The notes under the pieces were generated by a model. It was given only the letters and a program-made list of their open reading frames with translations. It made no database searches and was not told the origin of the DNA. From an uncultured bacterium (GTDB lineage Bacteria; Vulcanimicrobiota; Xenobia; Xenobiales; Xenobiaceae), in NCBI GenBank assembly GCA_934644775.1, contig CAKUDB010000001.1, positions 248,001-312,000 of the forward strand: DNA of 64,000 bases, given 5' to 3'. Shown here in pieces: positions 50,466-59,648 of the stretch (within the stretch, counting starts at the first letter, position 1; every line of letters begins with the position of its first letter). The translations under genes and the position numbers were made by a program.

Positions 50466-51674
50466 ATGTTAAACCAATTCTCTGAAGGAGCCGACGAGCT
50501 CCTTTCTCTTTATATTCACTTCCCTTTTTGTAAACAACGCTGTATCTACTGTGATTTCAATACTTTAGGCGGTAGAAAGCTAGAAGAGCGTTTAAGTTAT
50601 CATCGAGCCCTCCTTCAAGATTTGCGCTCGAGTGCTAAGCAAGTAAAAGTGGCCCAGGGCGGTTTGCACAGCCTTTATCTAGGCGGAGGTACGCCTACTC
50701 TTGCTCCTGCCGATTGGTTAGTCGAAGTAGTTGAGACGGTAAAAGGGTATTATGGCTTAGATAATCAAGCCGAAATTACTATCGAGGCTAATCCGGCTAC
50801 TTTAAGTTTGGCTAAGTTGGAGAGTTTGCGCCAATGTGGCGTCAATCGTCTCTCTATAGGCGTCCAATCCTTAAATGATCAACTTCTACATAAATTGGGG
50901 CGTATCCACAGTGGACAAGATGTGGCCGACAGCTTAGCTTGGGCTAGAAAAGCTGGTTTTACCAATATTAACTTAGATCTTATCTACGGTTTGCCGGGCC
51001 AAACGGTAGCTATTTGGCGCGATAGTTTGGACAAATTGCTATCTTTTAAGCCTGAGCATATAGCTTGTTATGCGCTTTCGGTAGAGGAGGCTACCCCTTT
51101 AGCCAGAGCTTTGGAGCGCGGCCTAATGAGTTTACCTTCTGAAGCTGAAATAGAAAAGATGGAAAGTGTTTTGCGGCACAAGCTTAAAGGCTCTGGTTTT
51201 AACCATTATGAAATTTCCAACTGGGCCTTGCCTGGTTATGGGTGTTTTCACAATAACGCTTATTGGCGCAACGCCTCTTACTTGGGCGTAGGGGCCGGAG
51301 CCGTTTCCTATTATAACGGTTGGCGCTTTAGCCGTTTGGCCGATCCTAGGCGCTATAGCGAAGCGGTCTTCCAAGGGCTAGAGCTATATAGCCAAGCCGA
51401 GCGCTTAGGCCAGGCAGCTCGCATACGTGAATATTTAATGTTGGGCTTACGTCGTCGCTCTGGTATAAACTTACCACAATTGTTGCTCCATTTCCCTGGG
51501 CCCTATCGAGCCAAATTAGGCTGGGCTTTAAAAGAGTTTTGGCACACCATACCGACTGAATTATTCCATATTAAAGGTGGGCGCTTGCGTTTAACTGGTC
51601 GCGGTCGCGATCTCTCTAACGAAATATTTGTACGCCTTTTAGAGTGGCTCCCTTTTGAGGCGGCTTTTTGCTAA
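50466..51674 (+). CDS. hemW: Radical SAM heme chaperone HemW
   Basis: A 402-residue radical SAM protein. The cluster motif is C22-x3-C26-x2-C29-x-F within YIHFPFCKQRCIYCDFNT; GGGTPTL, RLSIGVQSLND and LIYGLPGQT follow. The C-terminal HemW domain has HYEISNWALPGYGCFHNNAYW, the family-typical N-x-x-Y-W segment. HemW delivers heme into respiratory cytochromes and is distinct from coproporphyrinogen oxidase HemN, with which it is often confused. It is the last gene of the PilT-like/yggS/sepF operon. Confidence 0.9.
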   Translation: MLNQFSEGADELLSLYIHFPFCKQRCIYCDFNTLGGRKLEERLSYHRALLQDLRSSAKQVKVAQGGLHSLYLGGGTPTLAPADWLVEVVETVKGYYGLDNQAEITIEANPATLSLAKLESLRQCGVNRLSIGVQSLNDQLLHKLGRIHSGQDVADSLAWARKAGFTNINLDLIYGLPGQTVAIWRDSLDKLLSFKPEHIACYALSVEEATPLARALERGLMSLPSEAEIEKMESVLRHKLKGSGFNHYEISNWALPGYGCFHNNAYWRNASYLGVGAGAVSYYNGWRFSRLADPRRYSEAVFQGLELYSQAERLGQAARIREYLMLGLRRRSGINLPQLLLHFPGPYRAKLGWALKEFWHTIPTELFHIKGGRLRLTGRGRDLSNEIFVRLLEWLPFEAAFC

Positions 51675-51711
51675 AAAAAGAGCCTCCCACCTTGAGCCAG
51701 AAAAGGGGCTC
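51673..51711 (-). terminator. Terminator of the leftward orphan gene
   Basis: On the minus strand GAGCCCC (51711-51705) pairs with GGGAGGCTC (51688-51680) with a one-base bulge, followed by seven T (51679-51673). It lies just past the hemW stop on the other strand. Confidence 0.8.
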
Positions 51712-51771
51712 GGCTAGAAGGCTTTAGATAGGCCGACATTCGCTCTATCGACATTATGAAAGGCAAAAAAC

Positions 51772-53028
51772 TTAGATAATGTTGCGAGGGATCTTCTCGT
51801 CGGCAGTGATGTTGGCCACAAAGTTCAAGACAGCTTTCTTGGCCTTGTTGGCTTTAGAAATTTGCTTAACTTGATCGGCTGGCAGCGGACTGCGATTAGT
51901 GGGCACTTCGCCTGTTCCAGAAGGTTGGCCACTTTTGTCAGACTCTTTGGTTTGCTCGGCCTTTTGGGCTTGGCGCTGGGCTTGGATCTCTTGATCACGC
52001 CTGATGCAGCGGCTGACCTTTTTAGTCCAGCCCCAGCCCGTTTTGGCTGCCAACAGACCGGCACAAGCGGCTGCCGCTATGGGGCCACCTACGGCAATAG
52101 AAGCTACCACCGCTCCACCGTAAGCTAAATCTAAAGCGCCGTTAATAATTTTGGTACGGCTCTTATTTTTGATCCCTTTTTGGATGCTTTTTAGGCCGAC
52201 ACCAATATTTAAAGCCGCAGCCGCTTTGCGTAGCGGAGGTAAAACGGTCTTTTTTATAAACTTGGCGGCCGTATTGGCTTTGCCTTCCAAACTTAAAGTG
52301 CCTACCACGGCTCCGTTGAGAGTTCTGCGCACACCTGCCAGAGAGGTGCGCAAACCGCTGAGCACTTTATGAGAGTCTTTTTTCTTTATACCTTTAATAG
52401 TGTTGCGAGTACCTTCGCCAATTTTATATATACCTTCGCCAGCTAAAATAGCTCCGCCCGCTCCGCAGCAAACTTCAGCACTTATACCAGCAAAATCGGC
52501 TAGCTTATTGCAAAAATCGATATTCTTCTTAATGCCGCCCCCTTTGTTGACGGCGTCTTCGGCTAAGTCTTTAATATCGTCTACTTGTTCGTCGTCGAGA
52601 GCTTCACCTAAAAAAGCTGCCGCACCCACACCTAAGATAAGAACGGTAGGGATACCCTTTTTGGCATGATCTTTGACAAAAGTTAAAGGCGAATAGCGAG
52701 CCTCTTTATATAAAGAGACGCCCTTTTTGACCATCTTTTTGGGAGTCAACTTTTTGCTTTTCTTATTGGCTTGGGCTGAAGTAGAGGGAGTGGTGGTCTT
52801 GGAAGGGGGGGCAGAAGATGCTGTATCGGCTTCGGCAGAAGAAATTGTTGCCAAATTTACAGGAGTGGCAGCCCCGTCTGTTTGGCTTATTTCGACTTGA
52901 TCGCTGACAAGGGTAGGCGCAGACTCTGCCCCGGAGATAGGGCTATTGTTGAGCGGTACCCGTGAAGTATTGGTTATACTCGCATTTTGTAAAGAAGAAC
53001 TGATACTATTCATGAGTTGCTCTGTCAC
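51772..53028 (-). CDS. Orphan protein with Gly/Ala-rich hydrophobic segments
   Basis: A 418-residue protein without a signal peptide. The first 85 residues are Ser/Thr/Pro-rich; a Lys-rich stretch (KKSKKLTPKKMVKKGV) follows. Then come Gly/Ala-rich hydrophobic segments such as VLILGVGAAAFLG, VCCGAGGAILAGEGIYKIG, and GGAVVASIAVGGPIAAAACAGLLAAKTG, which could insert in membranes, and a charged, Gln/Lys-rich end. No family is recognised. The build (disordered start, amphipathic or transmembrane glycine-zipper segments) recalls translocated effectors or pore-associated proteins, but that is a resemblance only. It is a single gene with its own terminator. Confidence 0.65.
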   Translation of the reverse strand: MTEQLMNSISSSLQNASITNTSRVPLNNSPISGAESAPTLVSDQVEISQTDGAATPVNLATISSAEADTASSAPPSKTTTPSTSAQANKKSKKLTPKKMVKKGVSLYKEARYSPLTFVKDHAKKGIPTVLILGVGAAAFLGEALDDEQVDDIKDLAEDAVNKGGGIKKNIDFCNKLADFAGISAEVCCGAGGAILAGEGIYKIGEGTRNTIKGIKKKDSHKVLSGLRTSLAGVRRTLNGAVVGTLSLEGKANTAAKFIKKTVLPPLRKAAAALNIGVGLKSIQKGIKNKSRTKIINGALDLAYGGAVVASIAVGGPIAAAACAGLLAAKTGWGWTKKVSRCIRRDQEIQAQRQAQKAEQTKESDKSGQPSGTGEVPTNRSPLPADQVKQISKANKAKKAVLNFVANITADEKIPRNII

Positions 53029-53147
53029 CTAAAAATTACTTATGCCTATCTTACTTTAATTTGTCCTAGGAAGGAAGGAGATTTCCCTGCTATATCGCTC
53101 TAAAAGTGTTACAAAATCGGCAAAAGGCTATTTTTTTGCTGACTATT

Positions 53148-54308
53148 TTACGACCAGCTTTCTTGCAAAACGCGCAGCCAGTTTTTATAGAGAACTTTGG
53201 CCAATTCCAACTCTGTCAATCCAGCTTGGCTTAAACCCTCGGCAACTAGGTGCAAATCGGTAACGTCTTTAATCTGATCGGGAATAAGGCAACCGTCAAA
53301 ATCTGAGCCTAAAGCTACGTGGTCGAAGCCTATTTGTTTGCCTATATAAATTATATGGGCTATTACTGCTGCCAGTTCGTTGTTTTTGTTGGATAATTGG
53401 CGGCGACTTAAGAGCTCTCGGCGGGATTGCTTAAAGTTGCTATAGAGCTTCTCTGGGTTGGGAATATAATTAAGTTCTTGGCCGCGTGGGCCGATTAAGT
53501 CGGGCACGTGCATTGTCACCCCTACTAAGCCTCGGTGAGCGGCTACCGTTTCCAATTGCTCGTCGGTAAGGGCGCGGGAAGCTGGACATAAAGTGTAGGC
53601 GCTGCTGTGAGATACTACCAAAGGACGCTCGGAAGCTGCGGCCAAATCGAAAAAGCCTTGGCTATTGAGGTGAGCGGCGTCGAGCATGATGCCCAGCTCT
53701 TCGCAGCGCTTAACTAAAGCTAAACCGGCAGCAGTTAGGCCGGGGCCGGTATTGGGATTTACTTTGTAAGCAAAAGGTACGCCAGTACCAAAAATATTGG
53801 GGCGACTCCAACACAAGCCTAAAGAGCGCACCCCAGCTTGGTACAAAGTCTCTAAAGCCTCTAAATTTATATCGATAGCTTCACAGCCTTCCAAGTGGAT
53901 GACTACGGCCAACTTTTTCTGGCTCATAGTTTGGTTCAATTCTTGATAAGAGCGGACTACCTTAAAAGCGTCTGTAATTCGCTCGTCTTGGAAAATATGG
54001 CTCATTACTTCCAGAGTGGCTTTTAGGGCTACCCAATGATCGAGTGGCGGCTCCAAATCTGGTTGGCGACCTTCGGCCACTTCGCGGTTGTGGGCTTGTA
54101 AGCAAGTGCTCTCTTCACCTAAAGGGGGATCGATAAAAATAGCGCACAGGGCCCCTAAATAGCCTGCTTCTAAAGCGCGGGGCAAATCTATATGGGCTTG
54201 TGGGTAGCCTTGGACAAAAATGTGTCGCTCCAAAGGAGCGGTGCGCAAATGGCGCGGAGGATAACACTTTACAAAAGAATCATTATGACCATCAAAAAAA
54301 ATAGACAT
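53148..54308 (-). CDS. M19 family membrane dipeptidase
   Basis: A 386-residue zinc peptidase. The start FFDGHNDSFVKC carries the H-x-D metal ligands, VIHLEGCEAID supplies the bridging Glu, LDAAHLNSQGFFD and VVSHSSAYTLCPASRALTDEQL follow with His ligands, and LGSDFDGCLIP completes the site. This pattern belongs to the renal dipeptidase family (PF01244), which cleaves dipeptides, including some with D-residues. There is no signal peptide, so it is cytoplasmic. It diverges from the ATP-grasp ligase gene at 54483 over about 175 nt. Confidence 0.93.
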   Translation of the reverse strand: MSIFFDGHNDSFVKCYPPRHLRTAPLERHIFVQGYPQAHIDLPRALEAGYLGALCAIFIDPPLGEESTCLQAHNREVAEGRQPDLEPPLDHWVALKATLEVMSHIFQDERITDAFKVVRSYQELNQTMSQKKLAVVIHLEGCEAIDINLEALETLYQAGVRSLGLCWSRPNIFGTGVPFAYKVNPNTGPGLTAAGLALVKRCEELGIMLDAAHLNSQGFFDLAAASERPLVVSHSSAYTLCPASRALTDEQLETVAAHRGLVGVTMHVPDLIGPRGQELNYIPNPEKLYSNFKQSRRELLSRRQLSNKNNELAAVIAHIIYIGKQIGFDHVALGSDFDGCLIPDQIKDVTDLHLVAEGLSQAGLTELELAKVLYKNWLRVLQESWS

Positions 54309-54482
54309 GGAGTGGGGTTCTGCTTTAGCTAAAATCAGCCTGCTTATTTTAGCTAAAGCGGCCTTTAGGCTCAGCCTCTCAATTAGGTTCGCTATCTTAG
54401 TTAGGCTTGTTTAAGACAAAAAAGGGCTGCTGCCAGCTTTGGGGAAAAATAGGCCATAACTTAGAGAGGCGGGCCTATTTAT

Positions 54483-56048
54483 ATGGCTGAAGCAAATTGG
54501 CAAATAGATTTTGAGTCTTTACAAAAGCGGCTGCCTGCTGCCTGGCAAAGTGTTTGCAGCGATCCCAACTGTGAACGCACTATAGTTGTATTACCCTCTA
54601 TATCTTTATCGCCGCTAGAGTTAGGCAATGTTCAAGGCTCGGTTCATTACGAAGAGCGGCTCTTATCCTTCCTTACTTTGTTAGGTATGCCTAAAACCCA
54701 TGTCGTCTATTTGAGCGCCTTGCGCATTCCTGACGACGTTATCTCTTACTATTTGCAATTTTTGCCCGGCGTCACTTTCTCCCACGCTCGCGAGCGGCTC
54801 CACTTGATCTCCCTTATGGATCGCAGCGATATACCTTTAACCCAAAAAATTTTGGAGCGTCCGACCGTTATTGAGCGTATAAAAAGGGCTATCAAAAATC
54901 CGGCCCTCTCTTACATAGAAGTTTATTACAATACCGAATTAGAGCACGAGCTGGCCGTCAAGTTGGGCATTCCTATTTTCGGTTCTGCTGTCGATTTACA
55001 TTATTGGAGCGGCAAATCTGGCTCCCGTGACATCTTTAAAAAGTTGGATATAGCTCACCCTAAGGGTTATGGCTCGATCTTTAGTATGGAAGAAGCCGCC
55101 CAAGCTATTGTCAATTTGCGCCGCGACTGTCCCCACCTAGGAGGCGCAGTTATTAAGTTAAATGAAGGCTTTTCTGGAATTGGCAATATCTTAGTTAAAT
55201 TTGCTTCCTTAGGTGATCGCCAAAGTCAAGAGGCTATTGCCGATTATTTAGAAAACTTAGCCGATGATAGTTGTGGCGAGGTCTCTTGCCAGGCATTTAA
55301 AGATGTATTGGCCGATCAAGGTGGAGTAGTAGAAGCTTATATAGATGCTCCGGGCAAAACTTCGCCGACTATACAACTTTTTATCAACCCCTTGGGAGAA
55401 GTTTGTATAGATTCTACCCACGAGCAAGAGTTGGGCGGCCGCTCCAGCTTGGAATATATCGGCTGTTCTTTGCCAGCTAAAGCCAACTATGTCCAAGCTT
55501 TACATCATTTAGGCCGAGAGATCGGCCGGGAGTTGGTGCGTTTAGGTTATATCGGCCCGGTTTCTATCGATTTTATTGCTATTCCTAGAGGTAGCCAGAA
55601 AGCAGCCAGTTTAGTTGACGGGGTAGTCTATGGTCATGGTGATTACGAATTGTACGCTGTAGAGATAAATTTGCGTCGTGGCGGTACTACCCATCCTTTA
55701 AGTGCTACTAGCTTTTTAACTGGCGGTTGCTATAGGCCAGAAAGTGGCTCTTTTAAGACTCCTTCGGGACGCAACATCTTTTATGTATCTTTTTCCAATA
55801 TCGCCCCTCCTGAAGCTAAAGGCCTTTGTCCCAACGATATAATAGATATTGTCACCGAGTTTGGCTTGCATTACAATTCGGCCACTTGTTGTGGAGTAAT
55901 CTTCCATATGATGGGCTCTCTATCCCAATATGGTCGCCTCTCGGCTACTTGTGTGGCCGATTCTCCAGAAAAAGCTTGGGAATTAGTGGAAACTACTAGG
56001 CAAATTCTATCGGAACAAGCTGTCAAGCTCAGCTGGTTGCAGCAATAA
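54483..56048 (+). CDS. ATP-grasp ligase related to peptide ligase PGM1
   Basis: A 521-residue protein. The N-terminal part (about 35-180) resembles the pre-ATP-grasp domain, with VVLPSISLSPLELGNVQGSVHYEERLL. The ATP-grasp core follows: GSRDIFKKLDIAHPKGY, GGAVIKLNEGFSGIGN, VEAYIDAP, YIGPVSIDFIAI and ELYAVEINLRRGGTTHP, with the Mg2+-binding E-x-N. A last 90 residues form a separate C-terminal domain. This set matches the group named after the pheganomycin ligase PGM1, which joins a carboxylate to a peptide amine. The true substrates are unknown. The squalene/phytoene synthase gene starts 20 nt downstream, so the two are probably one operon. Confidence 0.8.
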   Translation: MAEANWQIDFESLQKRLPAAWQSVCSDPNCERTIVVLPSISLSPLELGNVQGSVHYEERLLSFLTLLGMPKTHVVYLSALRIPDDVISYYLQFLPGVTFSHARERLHLISLMDRSDIPLTQKILERPTVIERIKRAIKNPALSYIEVYYNTELEHELAVKLGIPIFGSAVDLHYWSGKSGSRDIFKKLDIAHPKGYGSIFSMEEAAQAIVNLRRDCPHLGGAVIKLNEGFSGIGNILVKFASLGDRQSQEAIADYLENLADDSCGEVSCQAFKDVLADQGGVVEAYIDAPGKTSPTIQLFINPLGEVCIDSTHEQELGGRSSLEYIGCSLPAKANYVQALHHLGREIGRELVRLGYIGPVSIDFIAIPRGSQKAASLVDGVVYGHGDYELYAVEINLRRGGTTHPLSATSFLTGGCYRPESGSFKTPSGRNIFYVSFSNIAPPEAKGLCPNDIIDIVTEFGLHYNSATCCGVIFHMMGSLSQYGRLSATCVADSPEKAWELVETTRQILSEQAVKLSWLQQ

Positions 56049-56068
56049 TAGGGTAAGGGCTAATCGAC

Positions 56069-57160
56069 GTGGAGCAAAGTGACGAGCAAAAAAATCTACT
56101 CTTAAAAGATATACTGGCTAGTGTTTCCCGCGCCTTTTATTTAAGTATTTGGGTCTTGCCTACTTTGGTGCATGAGCCTATAGGCGTAACTTATTTGTTG
56201 GCTCGCGCTGCCGACACTATAGCCGACAATCCCCAAGTTGAGCCTAAAGTGCGCCTAGACGATCTAGTTAAATGGCAAGCTATTCTGGAAGCTAAAGAAG
56301 ATCCCGAAAAGAACCAAGCTTTTTGGGATTACCTAAAAAATTATGTCCAAACAAAAGCCCAATCGGCCCCTTTAGCAACTTCGGTAGGCCCCTCTCCAGG
56401 CAGCTTAACCGAAGGAGAAGGGCGTTTGCTTACCCGCCTGGCCGACGTCTATAGCCTTTACTTAAAGTTAGATCTTTTTGCCCAACAAGAAGCTTTAACA
56501 GTAGTTTCTACTTTAATTGAAGGCATGAAACTAGATCTTAAGTTTTTCCCCGGCGCTTTTACTACCGATGAGCAGTTGGATAATTACGCCTATTTAGTGG
56601 CCGGCTGTGTCGGACAATTTTGGAGCCGCATAACGGCCCATTATTTACAAGCTATTAAAGCTGAAGATCTGCCCACTATGGAAAAATGGGGTATAAATTT
56701 CGGTCGGGGCTTACAATATGTCAATATCTTGCGTGATTTTCCTCGCGATTTACGTTGTGGCCGCCTCTATGTTCACTGTCCGGGCTTAGAGATCTTCTTG
56801 CAACCTACTGACCAAAAAGATGAGCAACTTTTGCCTTTTAAAGCTCAGCTCTGGCCCTGGATAAATAGGGCGTTGGCCTACTTGGAAGAGGGCTTATATT
56901 ATATCCAAAAAACGCCTAAGAAGGCTTGGCTGCTGCGTCTTTCGACTATCTGGCCTTTGGCTATAGGTTTAGGCACCTTGTTGGAAATGGTCCAAAACCC
57001 CGGCTGGCCTTCATTCTCTCAGCGGATTAAAGTTTCACGTCTTTGGGTTTATACCATGATGGCCCTTTCCTTAGTATTAGTGTGGAGCAATAGCGCTTTA
57101 GGTTGGGCTTTTGGTTATATGCGGCTAAAAATCTATGACAGTTTGGGCCTTTTATCATAA
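56069..57160 (+). CDS. Squalene/phytoene synthase family prenyl condensing enzyme
   Basis: A 363-residue protein, GTG start. SRAFYLSIWVLP is the family opening, and the two Asp-rich motifs are ARAADTIADN (D-x3-D) and NILRDFPRDLRCGRLY (D-x3-D), which bind the Mg2+-diphosphates of two prenyl substrates. The C-terminus has one or two hydrophobic helices (VYTMMALSLVLVWSNSALGWAFGYM) anchoring it in the membrane, as in squalene synthases. Head-to-head farnesyl condensation to squalene is most likely. There are no hopanoid cyclase or carotenoid genes in the window. Dxr, 3.6 kb away, belongs to the pathway supplying its precursors. Confidence 0.88.
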   Translation: MEQSDEQKNLLLKDILASVSRAFYLSIWVLPTLVHEPIGVTYLLARAADTIADNPQVEPKVRLDDLVKWQAILEAKEDPEKNQAFWDYLKNYVQTKAQSAPLATSVGPSPGSLTEGEGRLLTRLADVYSLYLKLDLFAQQEALTVVSTLIEGMKLDLKFFPGAFTTDEQLDNYAYLVAGCVGQFWSRITAHYLQAIKAEDLPTMEKWGINFGRGLQYVNILRDFPRDLRCGRLYVHCPGLEIFLQPTDQKDEQLLPFKAQLWPWINRALAYLEEGLYYIQKTPKKAWLLRLSTIWPLAIGLGTLLEMVQNPGWPSFSQRIKVSRLWVYTMMALSLVLVWSNSALGWAFGYMRLKIYDSLGLLS

Positions 57161-57162
57161 TT

Positions 57163-57208
57163 AAAAAGGCCCGGCCCTACCTAGGAAAAACTGAGAAGGG
57201 GCCGGGCC
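57163..57208 (-). terminator. Terminator of the glycosyltransferase gene
   Basis: GGGCCGGGCC (57208-57199 region) pairs with GGCCCGGCCC (57168-57177) as a perfect 10-bp stem; on the minus strand it is followed by TTTTT. It may also stop readthrough from the squalene synthase gene. Confidence 0.85.
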
Positions 57209-57225
57209 CAGGCTAAGGGCGATAT

Positions 57226-58455
57226 TTAATTCTTGAAGTAGGTTTGCTTAAATTTTTCAAAGCGTCTAAGCAATTCGCCGGAGCCGAAAGCATTTTGCTT
57301 CTTGTCTCGCGGAGTATCTTTAGCTCCTATTTCTCGATAAATTTTTAGCAATTTCTGCATGTAATTTTCTAGCGAATAGGTGGAAGCTGTCTGGATGGCT
57401 TGTTCGCCCATAGCCTGACGCATCTCTTTTTCGGCGACGGCCTTTTCTAAAATATTGACATAAGCTTCTTCCTCACAGGAAGAGAGCAAACCGTCTTTCC
57501 CATCGGTAACGGTATCGCCCGTACCACAAGCATTGACGGCTATAACTGGCAAACCGGCGGCCATACCTTCAAGTACAGCCAAAGGCTTAACTTCAGTAGT
57601 GCTGGTCATGACAAATAAGTCGGCTGCCTTATAATAGTTGGGAATTTCTCCATAGCTTACTCTGCCGGGGAAGAACACGTAGGGCGCTAATCCCAAATCG
57701 GCTGCTTCTTGTTTTAGATCTTCCCAAATAGGGCCGTCCCCTAAAAGCATAAGTCGGGCCTGAGGCAAGTGCTCATGCACTTTTTGGAAAGCGCTCAACA
57801 TAAAACTTAAATTTTTTTCTAAGCCCATACGTCCGGTAAAAATACAAAGTACGTTGTCTGGCTCTAAGCCAAATTTAGCGCGAATAGCTTGGCCGTCGGC
57901 CTTCTGGAAAGCACGCACATCGATAGCGTTTTGCAAAACTTCTACTCGACAAGTTACGCCATATTCATCTAATAGGCCCCTAATGCTTGGAGAAGGACAA
58001 ATGACGCAATCACAACGGCTGGTATATTTGCTGACAGCCTCGCGAGCGGCTTTACAGACAAACTTTTGGGGCAAAGGTACATAGTGAGCATACTTCTCTA
58101 ATTGGGTATGGAAAGTATACACTAAGGGAATGCCCAAAAACTTGGCAAAGTGGGCTCCTACTTCACCCAATAAAAAAGGATGGTGGGTATGGATTACATT
58201 TAATCCCATATTAGCTATCAAGGCAAAAAGCTGGGAAGAGTAGGGGATGGCAATAGGAAATTCCACTTTGCGCGTGAGGTTGAGCGAATTGAAACGCCAT
58301 ACTCCGCTATGCTCTTCTTTATATCCGGCTACTTTGGGAGCGAATACAAAAGGGGTATTATGGGTTCTCAGTAGCCCTTCGCGAATTAAGTAGACCGAAT
58401 TGACTACGCCGCTGACTATAGGACGATAGGCATTAGTAAAAATAGCAACACGCAT
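57226..58455 (-). CDS. GT4 family glycosyltransferase
   Basis: A 409-residue GT-B enzyme. The N-terminal domain begins MRVAIFTNAYRPIVSGVVNSV with the Gly-x-x-N/S motif, IHTHHPFLLG and VYTFHTQLEKYAHYVP. The donor domain has FTGRMGLEKNLSFMLSAF, LLGDGPIWEDLKQ, FFPGRVSYGEIPNYYKAADLFVMTSTTEVKPLAVLEGMAAGLPV, which contains the E-x7-E motif of retaining GT4 enzymes. The start (IFTN-x-P-x-x-SGV) and H-T-H-x-P resemble diacylglycerol glycosyltransferases and phosphatidylinositol mannosyltransferases, so a glycolipid role is inferred from sequence and from the lipid genes around it. Confidence 0.88.
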   Translation of the reverse strand: MRVAIFTNAYRPIVSGVVNSVYLIREGLLRTHNTPFVFAPKVAGYKEEHSGVWRFNSLNLTRKVEFPIAIPYSSQLFALIANMGLNVIHTHHPFLLGEVGAHFAKFLGIPLVYTFHTQLEKYAHYVPLPQKFVCKAAREAVSKYTSRCDCVICPSPSIRGLLDEYGVTCRVEVLQNAIDVRAFQKADGQAIRAKFGLEPDNVLCIFTGRMGLEKNLSFMLSAFQKVHEHLPQARLMLLGDGPIWEDLKQEAADLGLAPYVFFPGRVSYGEIPNYYKAADLFVMTSTTEVKPLAVLEGMAAGLPVIAVNACGTGDTVTDGKDGLLSSCEEEAYVNILEKAVAEKEMRQAMGEQAIQTASTYSLENYMQKLLKIYREIGAKDTPRDKKQNAFGSGELLRRFEKFKQTYFKN

Positions 58456-58598
58456 AACGCGGTGGTGATTCTATAGCCTTATATTCTATCCTTCATGTAT
58501 ATATTTGGGCCCTTTAATTGAGCAGAAGTAGTTGGAATGGGTGGCAAATTTAAGTGGAATTGGCCGACTAAAAATAGTATAAAAGGTTTCTGCTCCTT

Positions 58599-59600
58599 AT
58601 GGCGAAGCGCAAGACCTTCTATCGAGGGAGTAAAAAATCAGTAAATATGACTAACGAAACCGAAATTTCAGCTTCAGCAAAAGAATCTCCAGCCACCAAT
58701 GAGTCGTCGGTTGAACCTGTGGCCGCTTCGGTTGAACCTAAAGGCCGCCACACTTTATGGGTAAGAATTGTTTCCAGCTTAGTAATGTTGGTCGTTGCCG
58801 GAATGGCTATCTATAGGGGTGGTTTTGTTTTTTACTCATTAGTCGCTCTAGTTGTCGCAGAGTTGGTTTATGAATATTGTTCTTTAGTTAAGGCTAAAGG
58901 TTTTAATCCCAATCTTTTACTTTGCGTAGTTTGCTCTTTGGCTATAGTGATAGTGGAGAGCTCTGGACTTAAGGTTGCTGTAGCTGGCTGGCTAGATATG
59001 GCTATTTTGGCCTGGTGTCTATTCTGCTCGGTTTTAGATAATGTTTTTCACCATCAAGAACGCAAGTCTTATATTGTGGATAGTGCTGTCAATTGTTTTG
59101 CCGTAGCCTACTGCGGCTTTTTACCTGCGCTGCTCTGTTACTTGCGCAGCGTCAATGTATTTTTAGTGGTCTTTTTGGTGGTTATATGTATCGCTACTGA
59201 TGTAGGGGGCTACTTCTTTGGTCGAACTTTAGGCCGCTCCAAACTCTCTCCTTTAAGTCCGGGCAAAACTTGGGCCGGCTTTTGGGGAGGCTTGCTCTTA
59301 TCTATCATTTGTATTTACGGCTTGCTCTATTGGAATATGAGTCAGACTATTTTTATAAAATATAACGTCTTTTTCTGGCTTATTATGGGAGTTGGTTGTA
59401 GTCTTATGGGCCAATTGGGCGATCTTTTTGAATCTTCTCTCAAGCGTGACGCTGGTTGCAAAGATTCCGGCACTATTATTCCCGGCCACGGCGGTCTTTT
59501 AGATCGCTTTGATTCTTATTTGTTGGCTTCTCTCTTTGCTTATATGTGGCTGACTTTCTGTCTGTCTCTCCCAGTTTTAGACTCTCTGTTTAGTTTCTAA
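58599..59600 (+). CDS. cdsA: Phosphatidate cytidylyltransferase CdsA
   Basis: A 333-residue membrane protein with about eight helices. The family signature SSLKRDAGCKDSGTIIPGHGGLLDRFDS is complete, preceded by SPLSPGKTWAGFWGG. It makes CDP-diacylglycerol from phosphatidate and CTP, the branch point of phospholipid synthesis. About 50 residues precede the first helix. The start is uncertain between ATG 58599 and ATG 58647; neither has an ideally spaced ribosome-binding site. It leads the conserved cdsA-dxr-rseP block. Confidence 0.93.
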   Translation: MAKRKTFYRGSKKSVNMTNETEISASAKESPATNESSVEPVAASVEPKGRHTLWVRIVSSLVMLVVAGMAIYRGGFVFYSLVALVVAELVYEYCSLVKAKGFNPNLLLCVVCSLAIVIVESSGLKVAVAGWLDMAILAWCLFCSVLDNVFHHQERKSYIVDSAVNCFAVAYCGFLPALLCYLRSVNVFLVVFLVVICIATDVGGYFFGRTLGRSKLSPLSPGKTWAGFWGGLLLSIICIYGLLYWNMSQTIFIKYNVFFWLIMGVGCSLMGQLGDLFESSLKRDAGCKDSGTIIPGHGGLLDRFDSYLLASLFAYMWLTFCLSLPVLDSLFSF

Positions 59601-59648
59601 ATTACAAATTTAATAGACAAGATTGTTTTTATAAGAGGAGTTTGCCTT

